The notes beneath the pieces were generated by a model. It searched no databases. It was not told where the DNA came from and was given only the letters and a program-made list of their open reading frames with translations. Both the position numbers and the translations under genes were made by a program. Shown here in pieces: positions 51,054 through 59,216 of a stretch of DNA of 64,000 nucleotides. The DNA lies in assembly GCA_013213785.1 (NCBI GenBank), contig JABSPZ010000012.1, positions 124,001-188,000 on the forward strand. The letters are read 5' to 3'. Source of the stretch: Henriciella sp. (GTDB taxonomy: Bacteria; Pseudomonadota; Alphaproteobacteria; Caulobacterales; Hyphomonadaceae). Position 1 is the stretch's first letter. Every line of letters starts with the position of its first letter.

Positions 51054-54000
51054 GTGTCCAAGAGTTTTACACAGAAGCGATGTGCCCGGCGTTCTGGTCG
51101 CACACTGATGCGTTCAGCGTCACTCGTCGCCTTATCACTTGCAACGCTCTCTGGGATGAGTTTTGCCCAGGAAGAGGATGTGGTTGAGGAAGAAGAAGCC
51201 GTACAGGATACGGTGGTCGTCACCGGTATCCGAGGCGCGCTGAAATCAGCGCAAGACCTCAAGCAAGATGCCGACGTCTTTGTCGACGCAATTACAGCGA
51301 CCGATATTGGCGCCTTACCAGATCGTTCTGTCTCTGAGGCGCTGCAGCGCGTACCTGGGGTTACAGTTGAACGCTTTGCGGGACCTAATGACCCTGACCA
51401 CTTCGCTGTTGAAGGTAGCGGTGTCATCGTTCGCGGCTTGCCATTTGTGCGGTCTGAATTGAACGGCCGGGATGTTTTTGCTGCGAACTCTTCCGGTGTT
51501 CTCGGTTTTGAAGACGTGTCTCCAGAGCTGCTCGGGTCAGTCCAGGTCTTTAAAAACCAGTCAGCAGATATGATTGAAGGCGGCATCGCCGGTTCTGTGA
51601 ACTTGGTGACTCGTAAGCCATTCGATAGCGCTGATCGTCAGCTCGCGTTCTCGGTCGAGGCGACTTATTCAGACTTTATCGAGAAGACCACACCGTCCTT
51701 TTCCGCGCTTTGGTCGGATCAGTGGGAAACTGAAGCCGGACGCTTTGGTCTCCTCGCCAGCTTTGCGCATTCGGAGCTGAAGTCTCGCGCCGACACGCCG
51801 CAAACGGCGGATTTCCGTGAGCGTACAGACCTCATTCCAGGTCAAACAGTTTATGTTCCATCAGGTGGCGGTATTCGAACTCAAGAGTTTGATCGCGAAC
51901 GTGATGCGATTGCTCTTGCGGGTCAGTGGGAAAGCCTCGACGGCACTATGCTCGCGACAGCGCAATTCCTCCAATCAGATGCAGACCTCGTTTGGGGTGA
52001 GCGCGTTCTGGAGTCATCGATCGATGATAACCCCGCAATCCAAGCCCTTGCTGGAACCGAGTTTGAGTTCGGCAGCGATGGCGTTTTGAGCCGCGGTGTC
52101 GTCTCTGAAACCGCTGGTTGGCGTGGTAATGACAATACCCTGCCGTTGAACGGTGTTCGTCAGCTGAACCTCGCACGTGAGCGCGCTGAAAACGATAAAA
52201 CATCGGATCTTGGGTTCAATTTCAAATGGACGCCGACGGATCAGTGGTCGCTGAACTTCGATGCTCAAGTCGTTGACTCCGAAACAACCGTTCGGGACGT
52301 CACCGCGCATGGGGCATTCTTCGCGAACGTTGGCTTCGATTTCGTCGATGAAGGGGTGTCTGTTGCCTACTTCGTCCCGCAGGGTGAGGCTGACAATTAT
52401 TTCCAAGATTCTGCTGAGTATTACTGGCGCTCGATCATGGATCACGCACAGGATAGTAAGGCAGATTCAGTCGCGTTCCAGGGCGACGCTGAGTACGATT
52501 TCGGCGGAGATGGATTCCTGAAATCAGTGCGCTTTGGCGCACGGTATTCGGACCGCGATTCCGATCTGAAATACTCGAACTTCAACTGGGGTAACGTTTC
52601 CGAAATCTGGACGGGTAGCCCGAACAATCTGTTGACGTTGGAAGAAGCTAACGTGCTCTCGCCTGGACTGTTCCAAGCCTTCGACTTTGACAATTATGCA
52701 CGCGGTGCAGCACCAATCTCTGGCGTGCCTTTCTATAGTGGTCCACTCGCTGAAGACTATGAAGGCTTCGTTGCGACAGTTCAGCCAATCCTGGCTGCGC
52801 AGGGATCTTTCGCGCAAACGCTCGGGCAGCGCTCTGGCGTAGTTGATGGCGGGCTTTACCTCCCTGGCGAGATCGTCGAGATCGATCAGGAAACAACGGC
52901 GATTTATGGTCGCGCTGACTTTGAGTTTGTTGACTTCTTGTCGCCAGGGTTCGTGCTCGATGGTAACATTGGCCTGCGTTATGTCGAAACCGACGTTTCA
53001 ACGGCTGGTCAGACATCGATCCAGAACACGCTTGGGACATTTGGTGCAGCAGACCTAGTTGGAACATGTGCGGCAGTGGTCCCTGGTGGACCTTCACCAG
53101 ACTTCTGTACGCTTTCGGCAACTGATCTTCAAAACTTCCAGACCTTCTTTGGAACCGAAGATACTGTAATCGCGCAGAACTTCACCAACTCGTATGAAGA
53201 CTTGCTACCAAGCTTGAACCTACGTCTCGATATTGGAGACGGTCGACAGTTCCGCTTTGGTGTTTCGCAAGCGCTTGTGCGTCCACAAGCCTTTGATCTT
53301 CGATCTAGCGGGACGCTCAGCGAAGCCCTTAGTGCGCCTGGCGAATTTGGTGGAATTGAATTGGTTTCGGGTAATCCGAATTTGAAACCAATTACGGCGA
53401 CGCAGATTGACCTCTCCTATGAGTGGTACTTTGCGGACACTGGCTCTCTAACCGTGTCTTACTTCTACAAAGACTTGGAAGACTACTGGGTCGGAAGCGC
53501 GGGTAATCCGGGGCAGAGTATTGTCTCAGGTGGCGTTGCTGGCGTAGAAACATTCACGAACAATGGTGCTACGATCGATGTGAGCCGTCGTTCTATCGTC
53601 AATGCGGAAGAAAGTGCGTCTCTCAGCGGCTTCGAGATTGCTTACCAGCAGTTCTACGACATGTTGCCCGCGCCATTTGATGGTTTAGGCATTCAAGCCA
53701 ACTACACCTACATTGATGCGCAAGGTATCGGAGACCTCGATAATACGGGGCAGGGCCGTTTTGCTCGCGATGCGACTGCTTTCGAGCGCGTCTCGGAGCA
53801 CCAGTACAATCTCGTTGGCCTCTATGAGAAAGGGCCGTATCAAGCCCGTCTCGCATGGAACTGGCGTGATGACTTCTTGCTCACCAAGCGCGACGTGATC
53901 TTCCCATTTGCTTCGATCTATCAAGAAGCAACCGGGCAGCTTGATGCGTCTTTCTTCTATGACATCAATGATACGTTCAAAGTTGGTATCCAAGGCGTCA

Positions 54001-54119
54001 ATCTGCTGAACGATATCACCGAAACCACGCAGACGATTAATGATAACGGGCTTCGCGCACCGAGATCGTTCAACCAGAATGATCGTCGCTTCTCGTTGAT
54101 CCTGCGGGGTAACTTCTAA
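51054..54119 (+). CDS. TonB-dependent receptor for beta-glucan-derived oligosaccharides
   Basis: A 1021-residue outer-membrane receptor. The signal peptide is long (to about residue 35, ending SGMSFAQ). A TonB-box-like TVVVTGIRG and plug domain follow, with QRVPGVTVERF and SVNLVTRKPF, then a large barrel ending in RFSLILRGNF with terminal Phe. The start is GTG 51054, with GGAGG at 51041-51045; the open frame extends to 51027. It is divergent from GH9 and GH3 and probably imports cello-oligosaccharides or similar. It is a CarbRP/IroN-type receptor without a SusD partner. Confidence 0.9.
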   Translation: MSKSFTQKRCARRSGRTLMRSASLVALSLATLSGMSFAQEEDVVEEEEAVQDTVVVTGIRGALKSAQDLKQDADVFVDAITATDIGALPDRSVSEALQRVPGVTVERFAGPNDPDHFAVEGSGVIVRGLPFVRSELNGRDVFAANSSGVLGFEDVSPELLGSVQVFKNQSADMIEGGIAGSVNLVTRKPFDSADRQLAFSVEATYSDFIEKTTPSFSALWSDQWETEAGRFGLLASFAHSELKSRADTPQTADFRERTDLIPGQTVYVPSGGGIRTQEFDRERDAIALAGQWESLDGTMLATAQFLQSDADLVWGERVLESSIDDNPAIQALAGTEFEFGSDGVLSRGVVSETAGWRGNDNTLPLNGVRQLNLARERAENDKTSDLGFNFKWTPTDQWSLNFDAQVVDSETTVRDVTAHGAFFANVGFDFVDEGVSVAYFVPQGEADNYFQDSAEYYWRSIMDHAQDSKADSVAFQGDAEYDFGGDGFLKSVRFGARYSDRDSDLKYSNFNWGNVSEIWTGSPNNLLTLEEANVLSPGLFQAFDFDNYARGAAPISGVPFYSGPLAEDYEGFVATVQPILAAQGSFAQTLGQRSGVVDGGLYLPGEIVEIDQETTAIYGRADFEFVDFLSPGFVLDGNIGLRYVETDVSTAGQTSIQNTLGTFGAADLVGTCAAVVPGGPSPDFCTLSATDLQNFQTFFGTEDTVIAQNFTNSYEDLLPSLNLRLDIGDGRQFRFGVSQALVRPQAFDLRSSGTLSEALSAPGEFGGIELVSGNPNLKPITATQIDLSYEWYFADTGSLTVSYFYKDLEDYWVGSAGNPGQSIVSGGVAGVETFTNNGATIDVSRRSIVNAEESASLSGFEIAYQQFYDMLPAPFDGLGIQANYTYIDAQGIGDLDNTGQGRFARDATAFERVSEHQYNLVGLYEKGPYQARLAWNWRDDFLLTKRDVIFPFASIYQEATGQLDASFFYDINDTFKVGIQGVNLLNDITETTQTINDNGLRAPRSFNQNDRRFSLILRGNF

Positions 54120-54140
54120 GCCTGTTCCTCCAGGTTAGAT

Positions 54141-54171
54141 CGATTGTTTAAACGTACCCGGAAAACAATCG
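54141..54171 (+). repeat. Hairpin in the TonB-receptor 3' region
   Basis: CGATTGTTT (54141-54149) pairs perfectly with AAACAATCG (54163-54171) around a 13-nt loop. It precedes the terminator by 8 bp. It might stabilise the 3' end of the receptor mRNA. Confidence 0.5.
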
Positions 54172-54178
54172 CTCGCTT

Positions 54179-54212
54179 GGGCCGGACATCCACACTTGTC
54201 CGGCCCATTCTT
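54179..54212 (+). terminator. Terminator after TonB receptor
   Basis: GGGCCGGACA (54179-54188) pairs perfectly with TGTCCGGCCC (54197-54206) around an 8-nt loop, followed by ATTCTTTT. A good intrinsic terminator, so the lactonase gene at 54295 needs its own promoter or read-through. Confidence 0.85.
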
Positions 54213-54294
54213 TTCCTCCAGTTCGAACTGCAAGTTTTGCGTTCGAACCCGGGGACTTTTCTCACCTACTTGAAGATCGTGGAGAGTATTGGTC

Positions 54295-55329
54295 ATGATT
54301 TCGCGACGGGCCACATTGGCGGGACTAGGAGCGGTGGGACTTGCGGCATGTGCTACTGGCCGTGGAGTTACTCAGTCGAGCGGTGGGCTAACCGATCTGG
54401 GTATCGACGCTATTTCGCCCGAACTATCCAAGTTTGTCGCTACCGATGCGCCGATTGAGACCCTTGCGACAGGGTATCAATGGAGTGAAGGCCCCACGTG
54501 GGACCGCGCTCGCGCGAGGCTCTACTTTACAGATGTGCCGCAGAACAAAGCCTTTCTCTGGCGGCGTGATGATGCGGTGAGTGTCTTTATGGACCCCTCA
54601 GGCGGTGCGGATACAGAGGGCTTTCGCGAACCCGGTGCCAATGGGCTGTGGTACGCGGCAGATGGATCTTTGCTGATCTGCAATCATGGCCATCGCGCCG
54701 TCGAGCGGATGGATCTTGAAACGGGCGAGGTTACGTCGCTTGCAAACTCATTTGACGGGCAAAAACTGAATAGCCCCAATGATTTGGTGCAAGCTCGAAA
54801 TGGCGTGATCTATTTCACGGATCCTCCCTATGGTCTGGAGGGGCTGAATGACTCACCTCTTAAACAGCAAGACGCCAATGGGGTTTATCGCTTGGATCCT
54901 GATGGTTCGGTGACGCGTTTGGTCTCGGACATGACCTTCCCGAACGGGATCGCGCTGTCGCCAGATCAAAGCGTTCTCTATGTCAGTCAGTCGGACCCCG
55001 ATGCCCCTCTGTTGCGCGCTTTCGAACTAAGCCAATCCGGTGATGTGATCTCGAACAAGGTCTTGTTCGATGCGAGTTCTTATATGCACGCGTACTCGCC
55101 AGGATTACCGGACGGAATGGCCGTATGCGACCAAGGCGGGGTATTCGTCACGGGGCCGGGCGGGGTTTTCGTACTTGATCCAAATGGACGTGTTCTCGGC
55201 AGAGTGAGAACCGGCGGGGCGACGGCCAATTGTGCGTTCGGAGAAGATGGTCGCACGCTCTTCATTACGGCAGGTGATCGCCTGCTGAGAGTTCGAACCA
55301 AGGTCCAGGGCGTCCAGTGGAGTTCGTAG
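54295..55329 (+). CDS. Secreted SMP-30/gluconolactonase-like protein
   Basis: A 344-residue SMP-30-type beta-propeller with a Tat lipoprotein signal (SRRATLAGLGAVGLAACAT). Family blocks are EGPTWDRARARLYFTDVP, the Asn in SPNDLVQARNGVIYFTDPPYGL, and the calcium-binding FPNGIALSPDQSVLYVSQS. It hydrolyses sugar lactones, such as gluconolactone, in the periplasm. GTGGAGAG lies 8 bp before ATG 54295. It overlaps the GntP-type permease gene by 13 bp, linking lactone hydrolysis to sugar acid uptake. Confidence 0.9.
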   Translation: MISRRATLAGLGAVGLAACATGRGVTQSSGGLTDLGIDAISPELSKFVATDAPIETLATGYQWSEGPTWDRARARLYFTDVPQNKAFLWRRDDAVSVFMDPSGGADTEGFREPGANGLWYAADGSLLICNHGHRAVERMDLETGEVTSLANSFDGQKLNSPNDLVQARNGVIYFTDPPYGLEGLNDSPLKQQDANGVYRLDPDGSVTRLVSDMTFPNGIALSPDQSVLYVSQSDPDAPLLRAFELSQSGDVISNKVLFDASSYMHAYSPGLPDGMAVCDQGGVFVTGPGGVFVLDPNGRVLGRVRTGGATANCAFGEDGRTLFITAGDRLLRVRTKVQGVQWSS

Positions 55330-56669
55330 TTGAGTATCGCGCGCTGATTGCGACGCTGGCTGGAATTTGTGCGCTCCTAGTCTTGCTCCTTCGTGCGCGG
55401 CTGCACGCCTTCGCAGCCCTTTTATTGGTGGCCATTCTGAGCGCGCTCGCTGCTGGTATGGCTCCCAAACTTGCCTTCGATACGGTGCAAAAAGGAATGG
55501 GCGGAACGCTCGGTTTCATCGCTCCGGTGATAGGGCTGGGGGCTCTGTTTGGGGCTATTCTCGAAGCCAGTGGAGCGGTTCAAGCCCTCGCACGACGAGT
55601 GTCCGAGATGGCCTCAGTTGGGAAACAAAGATGGGCGATGGGCGGGTTGGGTGTCATCGCAGCAACACCTGTTTTCTTCGACGTGGCCTTGATCATTTTA
55701 ATGCCTTTCATCGCGGCGCTCTCCTCGCGCACAGGGCGTCTGACCCTAGTATTTGGTTTACCGCTTTGCGCTGGTCTCGCAGTTGGCCATGCGTTCATCC
55801 CACCCACCCCGGGACCGATCGCCATTGCAGAACTCATTGGAGCAGACCTTGGCTGGGTGATCCTGTTCGGCGGCCTGACAGGGCTCATCTCTGTGGCGAT
55901 CGCGGGACCGCTCCTGTCCTGGGCGCTTGAGCGTCATGAAATGCTACCGGGTCATGTCGCTGTTCGTTCGGAGTTAAACGAAGAGCGCTCAGATCCTCCA
56001 CGTGTGTCATTCGGCATCGCCGCGGCTCTCATTGCGCTTCCTTTGATATTGATCCTCTTCGGAACGCTTGGGCAATTGGTCCTGTCCGCGGGATTTCTCA
56101 AAGACGCAGTTGCGGTTGTCGGGCACCCATTTAGCGCGTTGCTGATCGCCAGCGGCCTCACTTATATCGTGCTCGTCCCAAGGTCAGACACAGGGCGCAA
56201 TCGTATGAAAGAAACGATCACGCGCGCGTTCGAGCCGACGGGAGTTGTGATTCTGGTGACCGGCGCAGGCGGCGCATTCAAGCAAGTCTTGGTCGATACC
56301 GGGGCCGGTGCGCAATTGGCTGAGGGAATACTCTCTTTTGGATTATCACCAATCTTAGCTGGCTTCGCCTTGGCGCTGTTGGTTCGTCTGGCGCAGGGCA
56401 GTGCGACAGTCGCGATGATTACCGCCGCTGGTTTGGCCGCGCCGATCGTCGCCGCCGCCGGTCTATCGGCGCCTGAACTCGGCTTAGTGACAATTGCTAT
56501 CGCCGCGGGGGCGAGTGGTTTCTCACACGTCAATGATTCCGGGTTTTGGCTGGTCGGACGCTTGTTTGAGATTAATGAGGCTGAAACGCTCCGAACGTGG
56601 ACCATCTCGACAGGACTGATCGCGGTCACTGGATTGATTTCGGTCTTGTTCTTATCCTTACTGGTATGA
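55317..56669 (+). CDS. GntP-family gluconate permease
   Basis: A 450-residue, about 12-helix permease of the GntP family. Typical segments are FIAPVIGLGALFGAILEASGAV, TPVFFDVALIILMPF, and FIPPTPGPIAIAELIGADLG. It should import gluconate or a related aldonate by proton symport. The GTG start overlaps the lactonase gene, so translation is likely coupled: the lactonase makes the acid and the permease imports it. Confidence 0.9.
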   Translation: MEFVVEYRALIATLAGICALLVLLLRARLHAFAALLLVAILSALAAGMAPKLAFDTVQKGMGGTLGFIAPVIGLGALFGAILEASGAVQALARRVSEMASVGKQRWAMGGLGVIAATPVFFDVALIILMPFIAALSSRTGRLTLVFGLPLCAGLAVGHAFIPPTPGPIAIAELIGADLGWVILFGGLTGLISVAIAGPLLSWALERHEMLPGHVAVRSELNEERSDPPRVSFGIAAALIALPLILILFGTLGQLVLSAGFLKDAVAVVGHPFSALLIASGLTYIVLVPRSDTGRNRMKETITRAFEPTGVVILVTGAGGAFKQVLVDTGAGAQLAEGILSFGLSPILAGFALALLVRLAQGSATVAMITAAGLAAPIVAAAGLSAPELGLVTIAIAAGASGFSHVNDSGFWLVGRLFEINEAETLRTWTISTGLIAVTGLISVLFLSLLV

Positions 56670-56676
56670 GGCTCGC

Positions 56677-58077
56677 ATGCTTAGAGCCAGTATGGATTTG
56701 GAGCAGCCCTCAATGCACAAGCTAAAGACTTTAGCAGGTTATGGGGTCGGTGACTTTGGTCTCAATATCTATTGGAACACGCTCTCCATATGGTTGGTCT
56801 TTTGGTACACGACGATCGTGGGCATCGAGCCGGGCGTCGCAGGCACCATTTTTTTCGTTGGAATGATCTGGGATGCGATTTCAGATCCCGTCGTCGCTTC
56901 TTTCGCAGAAACCGTCAGAACACGATATGGAACCTATCGGCCGTTTATTCTCTTTGGCAGTTTTGGGCTGGCGGCGTGCTTCGTTTTGCTGTTCTGGGTG
57001 CCGCCATTTGAAGGCCTAACTCTTTTGGTCACCCTCATCGTTGTGAACATTTTGTTCCGGTTATCGTACACACTGGTGGCGATCCCATATGCTGCGCTCT
57101 CGGCGCGCATTAGCTATAACAGTGTCGAGCGCACAGAATTCACCGGCTTTCGCATGTTTGCCGCCTTCGCCGGTATGCTGGTCGTTTCAAGCCAGTTCCC
57201 ACCATTGATCAGTTATTTCAGCGGCGGGGAGGAGTATTCAGCTCAAGGCTTTCAGATGACGGCTCTGATTGGCGGCGTCTTGGCGACTTGCGCGTTGATC
57301 GCCTGCTTCCTGGGCACGCGTGAAAAGCCGCTTCCGAAACACACCGTGCGCGCCAAGCTTTCTCCTCGGGAAGTCATTCGTTTGCTTTCGAAGAACCGGG
57401 CTTTGTTGTTCTTGCTAGGGATGATTGTGCTGCAGTCCGGTGCCATGGCTTGCATGAACATTTCCATGATCTTCTTCATCGTGAGCAATCAACCGGCTTT
57501 CGCGTCCAAAGAAGTGGTGCTTACGGCTTTTGCAGTCGCGACAATGATGGGTATCCCCCTATGGACCCTGTTTATCCGGCGCATCGGGAAAAAGCCGGCC
57601 TGGGTTTTGTCATCTTGTCTTATCGCGTTATCCGGACTGCACATGCTGTTGTTTGGGCCCTACCTGCTGCGCGGGGTTCCGTTACAGATTATCGCGTTTG
57701 GCCTGTGCACAGGCGCGTTTGCGGTTCTGCTTTGGTCTTTCATACCGGATACGGTGGAGTATGGACAAAATGCATCTGGCAAGCGGTCCGAGGGCGTCGT
57801 TTTTGGGTCCGTTTTGGTCGTCCAAAAGATCTCTGGCGGGTTTATGGGCTTTATCGTCGGCCAAGTATTGGGCCTTATTGGATACGACAAAGATGCTGTC
57901 GTCCAAGCGCCCGAAGTGGGGCAGGGATTGGTGACCTTTTTGGCTGTTTGTCCGGCACTGTTGCTCTTTGTCAGCATCATACCCGTGGTGCTCATGCCAT
58001 TAGATCGGCGAATTCATGCTGATATCGTTGACAATTTAGCCATCGACGAGCCAGGAACGGTGAGGGGTGAATCGTAG
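56677..58077 (+). CDS. GPH-family sugar:cation symporter
   Basis: A 466-residue, 12-helix GPH transporter. TLAGYGVGDFGLNIYWNTLS at the N-terminus and the loop SDPVVASFAETVRTRYGTYR are typical, as is WSFIPDTVEYGQNASGKR. The first ATG (56677) is used; ATG 56692 is an alternative. It lies 7 bp after the GntP gene and 1 bp before the lacI start, so it is in that operon. It probably imports a neutral sugar or glucoside. It parallels the GPH symporter at 27536. Confidence 0.9.
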   Translation: MLRASMDLEQPSMHKLKTLAGYGVGDFGLNIYWNTLSIWLVFWYTTIVGIEPGVAGTIFFVGMIWDAISDPVVASFAETVRTRYGTYRPFILFGSFGLAACFVLLFWVPPFEGLTLLVTLIVVNILFRLSYTLVAIPYAALSARISYNSVERTEFTGFRMFAAFAGMLVVSSQFPPLISYFSGGEEYSAQGFQMTALIGGVLATCALIACFLGTREKPLPKHTVRAKLSPREVIRLLSKNRALLFLLGMIVLQSGAMACMNISMIFFIVSNQPAFASKEVVLTAFAVATMMGIPLWTLFIRRIGKKPAWVLSSCLIALSGLHMLLFGPYLLRGVPLQIIAFGLCTGAFAVLLWSFIPDTVEYGQNASGKRSEGVVFGSVLVVQKISGGFMGFIVGQVLGLIGYDKDAVVQAPEVGQGLVTFLAVCPALLLFVSIIPVVLMPLDRRIHADIVDNLAIDEPGTVRGES

Positions 58078-58078
58078 T

Positions 58079-59110
58079 ATGACCAAAATGATCGATGTGG
58101 CGCGACACGCCGGGGTTTCGCTAAAGACTGTCTCTCGCGTTCTGAACAACGAGCCTCACGTCCAACTGGCTTTGCGGGAAAAAGTAAAAGAAGCTGTTCG
58201 TGAGCTTGGCTATGTGCCAAGCGCCTCGGCGCGTAGTCTTCGGTCCAATCGCACCTATAGCATTCACCTGTTTAGCCACTCGCTGCGAAGCAACTTTGTG
58301 AACTCAGTTCAGTTCGGCGCGCTACACACTTGCCAGGTGGCCGGATACCGGATGGTCGTAACAATGCTCGATCAAGCTAAAACGGTTGGCATCAAGGAAC
58401 TGCGCGCATGGTTTGAAACGCTCGTAAATAGCGGCAAGCCCGACGGCGTGATCTTGGTTCCCCCCATGTCGAACGATCCAGAGATCAGTAAGGTCATGTC
58501 TGAGATGAACATTCCGGTGATCCGGATCGGCCCAAATGATATCGAAGACGGCGGCGGAACCGTCACAATTGATGATCATGCTGCCGCAGTTGAAGCAACA
58601 CAGCATTTGCTCGAGCTTGGACACCGCCGGATCGCGTTTGTGAGAGGTAAAGAAGACCAAGATTCGACGCATGTGCGCTTTCGCGGGTTTTCCGAGGCCC
58701 TGGAAGAAGCAGGCGTTTCAGTTGACCCGGATCTTGTGCTTCCAGGCCTGTTTGATTTTGAATCCGGTCTAGCGGCCGGCGATCGACTTTTGTCCTATCC
58801 GAAGGACAAACGTCCCAGCGCGGTCTTTGCTGCAAACGATCATATGGCTGCAGGCGTGCTCGTCGCGGCGCATAAGGCTGGCGTTCAGGTGCCAGACGAC
58901 CTCTCAATTATTGGGTTCGATGATTCTGAGATCGCTGAAACGATGTGGCCAGCCCTGACCACTGTGCGTCAACCGCTTTACGAATTTGGCAGTGTTGCAA
59001 TGGAAATGCTGATCCAAAATTCTGGCAAAAACACCCGCATAGAGGGTGAAAGGAAAGTGTTGCCTTACGCGTTGGTGTGGCGGCAATCGACAGGACCATT
59101 TCAAGGTTAA
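58079..59110 (+). CDS. LacI-family transcriptional regulator
   Basis: A 343-residue LacI-family regulator. The N-terminal HTH reads MIDVARHAGVSLKTVSRVLNN, with the hinge helix SASARSLRSNRT after about residue 50. The periplasmic-binding-protein-like sensor domain follows, with FAANDHMAAGVL and DDLSIIGFDDSEIAETMWP. ATG 58079 puts the HTH at the N-terminus; the GTG at 58067 overlaps the symporter gene. It is the natural candidate to bind the TTGACAACGT sites at 39412, 50966 and 59141. A sugar or sugar acid should be the effector. Confidence 0.92.
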   Translation: MTKMIDVARHAGVSLKTVSRVLNNEPHVQLALREKVKEAVRELGYVPSASARSLRSNRTYSIHLFSHSLRSNFVNSVQFGALHTCQVAGYRMVVTMLDQAKTVGIKELRAWFETLVNSGKPDGVILVPPMSNDPEISKVMSEMNIPVIRIGPNDIEDGGGTVTIDDHAAAVEATQHLLELGHRRIAFVRGKEDQDSTHVRFRGFSEALEEAGVSVDPDLVLPGLFDFESGLAAGDRLLSYPKDKRPSAVFAANDHMAAGVLVAAHKAGVQVPDDLSIIGFDDSEIAETMWPALTTVRQPLYEFGSVAMEMLIQNSGKNTRIEGERKVLPYALVWRQSTGPFQG

Positions 59111-59142
59111 ATGCGTCCATGCGCCAGCGCTTTGGACGCATT
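59110..59142 (+). repeat. Inverted repeat after lacI, abutting the operator
   Basis: AATGCGTCC (59110-59118) pairs perfectly with GGACGCATT (59134-59142), with a smaller GCGC-CA-GCGC inside the loop. It starts at the lacI stop codon and its right arm touches TTGACAACGT at 59141. It may be a lacI terminator or an attenuator, although no T-tract follows. Confidence 0.6.
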
Positions 59143-59156
59143 GACAACGTGGTACA
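59141..59156. promoter_or_regulatory. LacI-type site upstream of the halogenase genes
   Basis: TTGACAACGT, identical to the 10-mer at 39412 and 50966, lies 76 bp before the first halogenase start. The right half (GGTACA) is only a partial match. TTGACA may double as a -35 box. Confidence 0.5.
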
Positions 59157-59216
59157 ATGTGAGAGTTTTGCAGGGTCTATTGGGCCTTGGATTGGCGCAG
59201 CGAAAGCAGGTGATAA

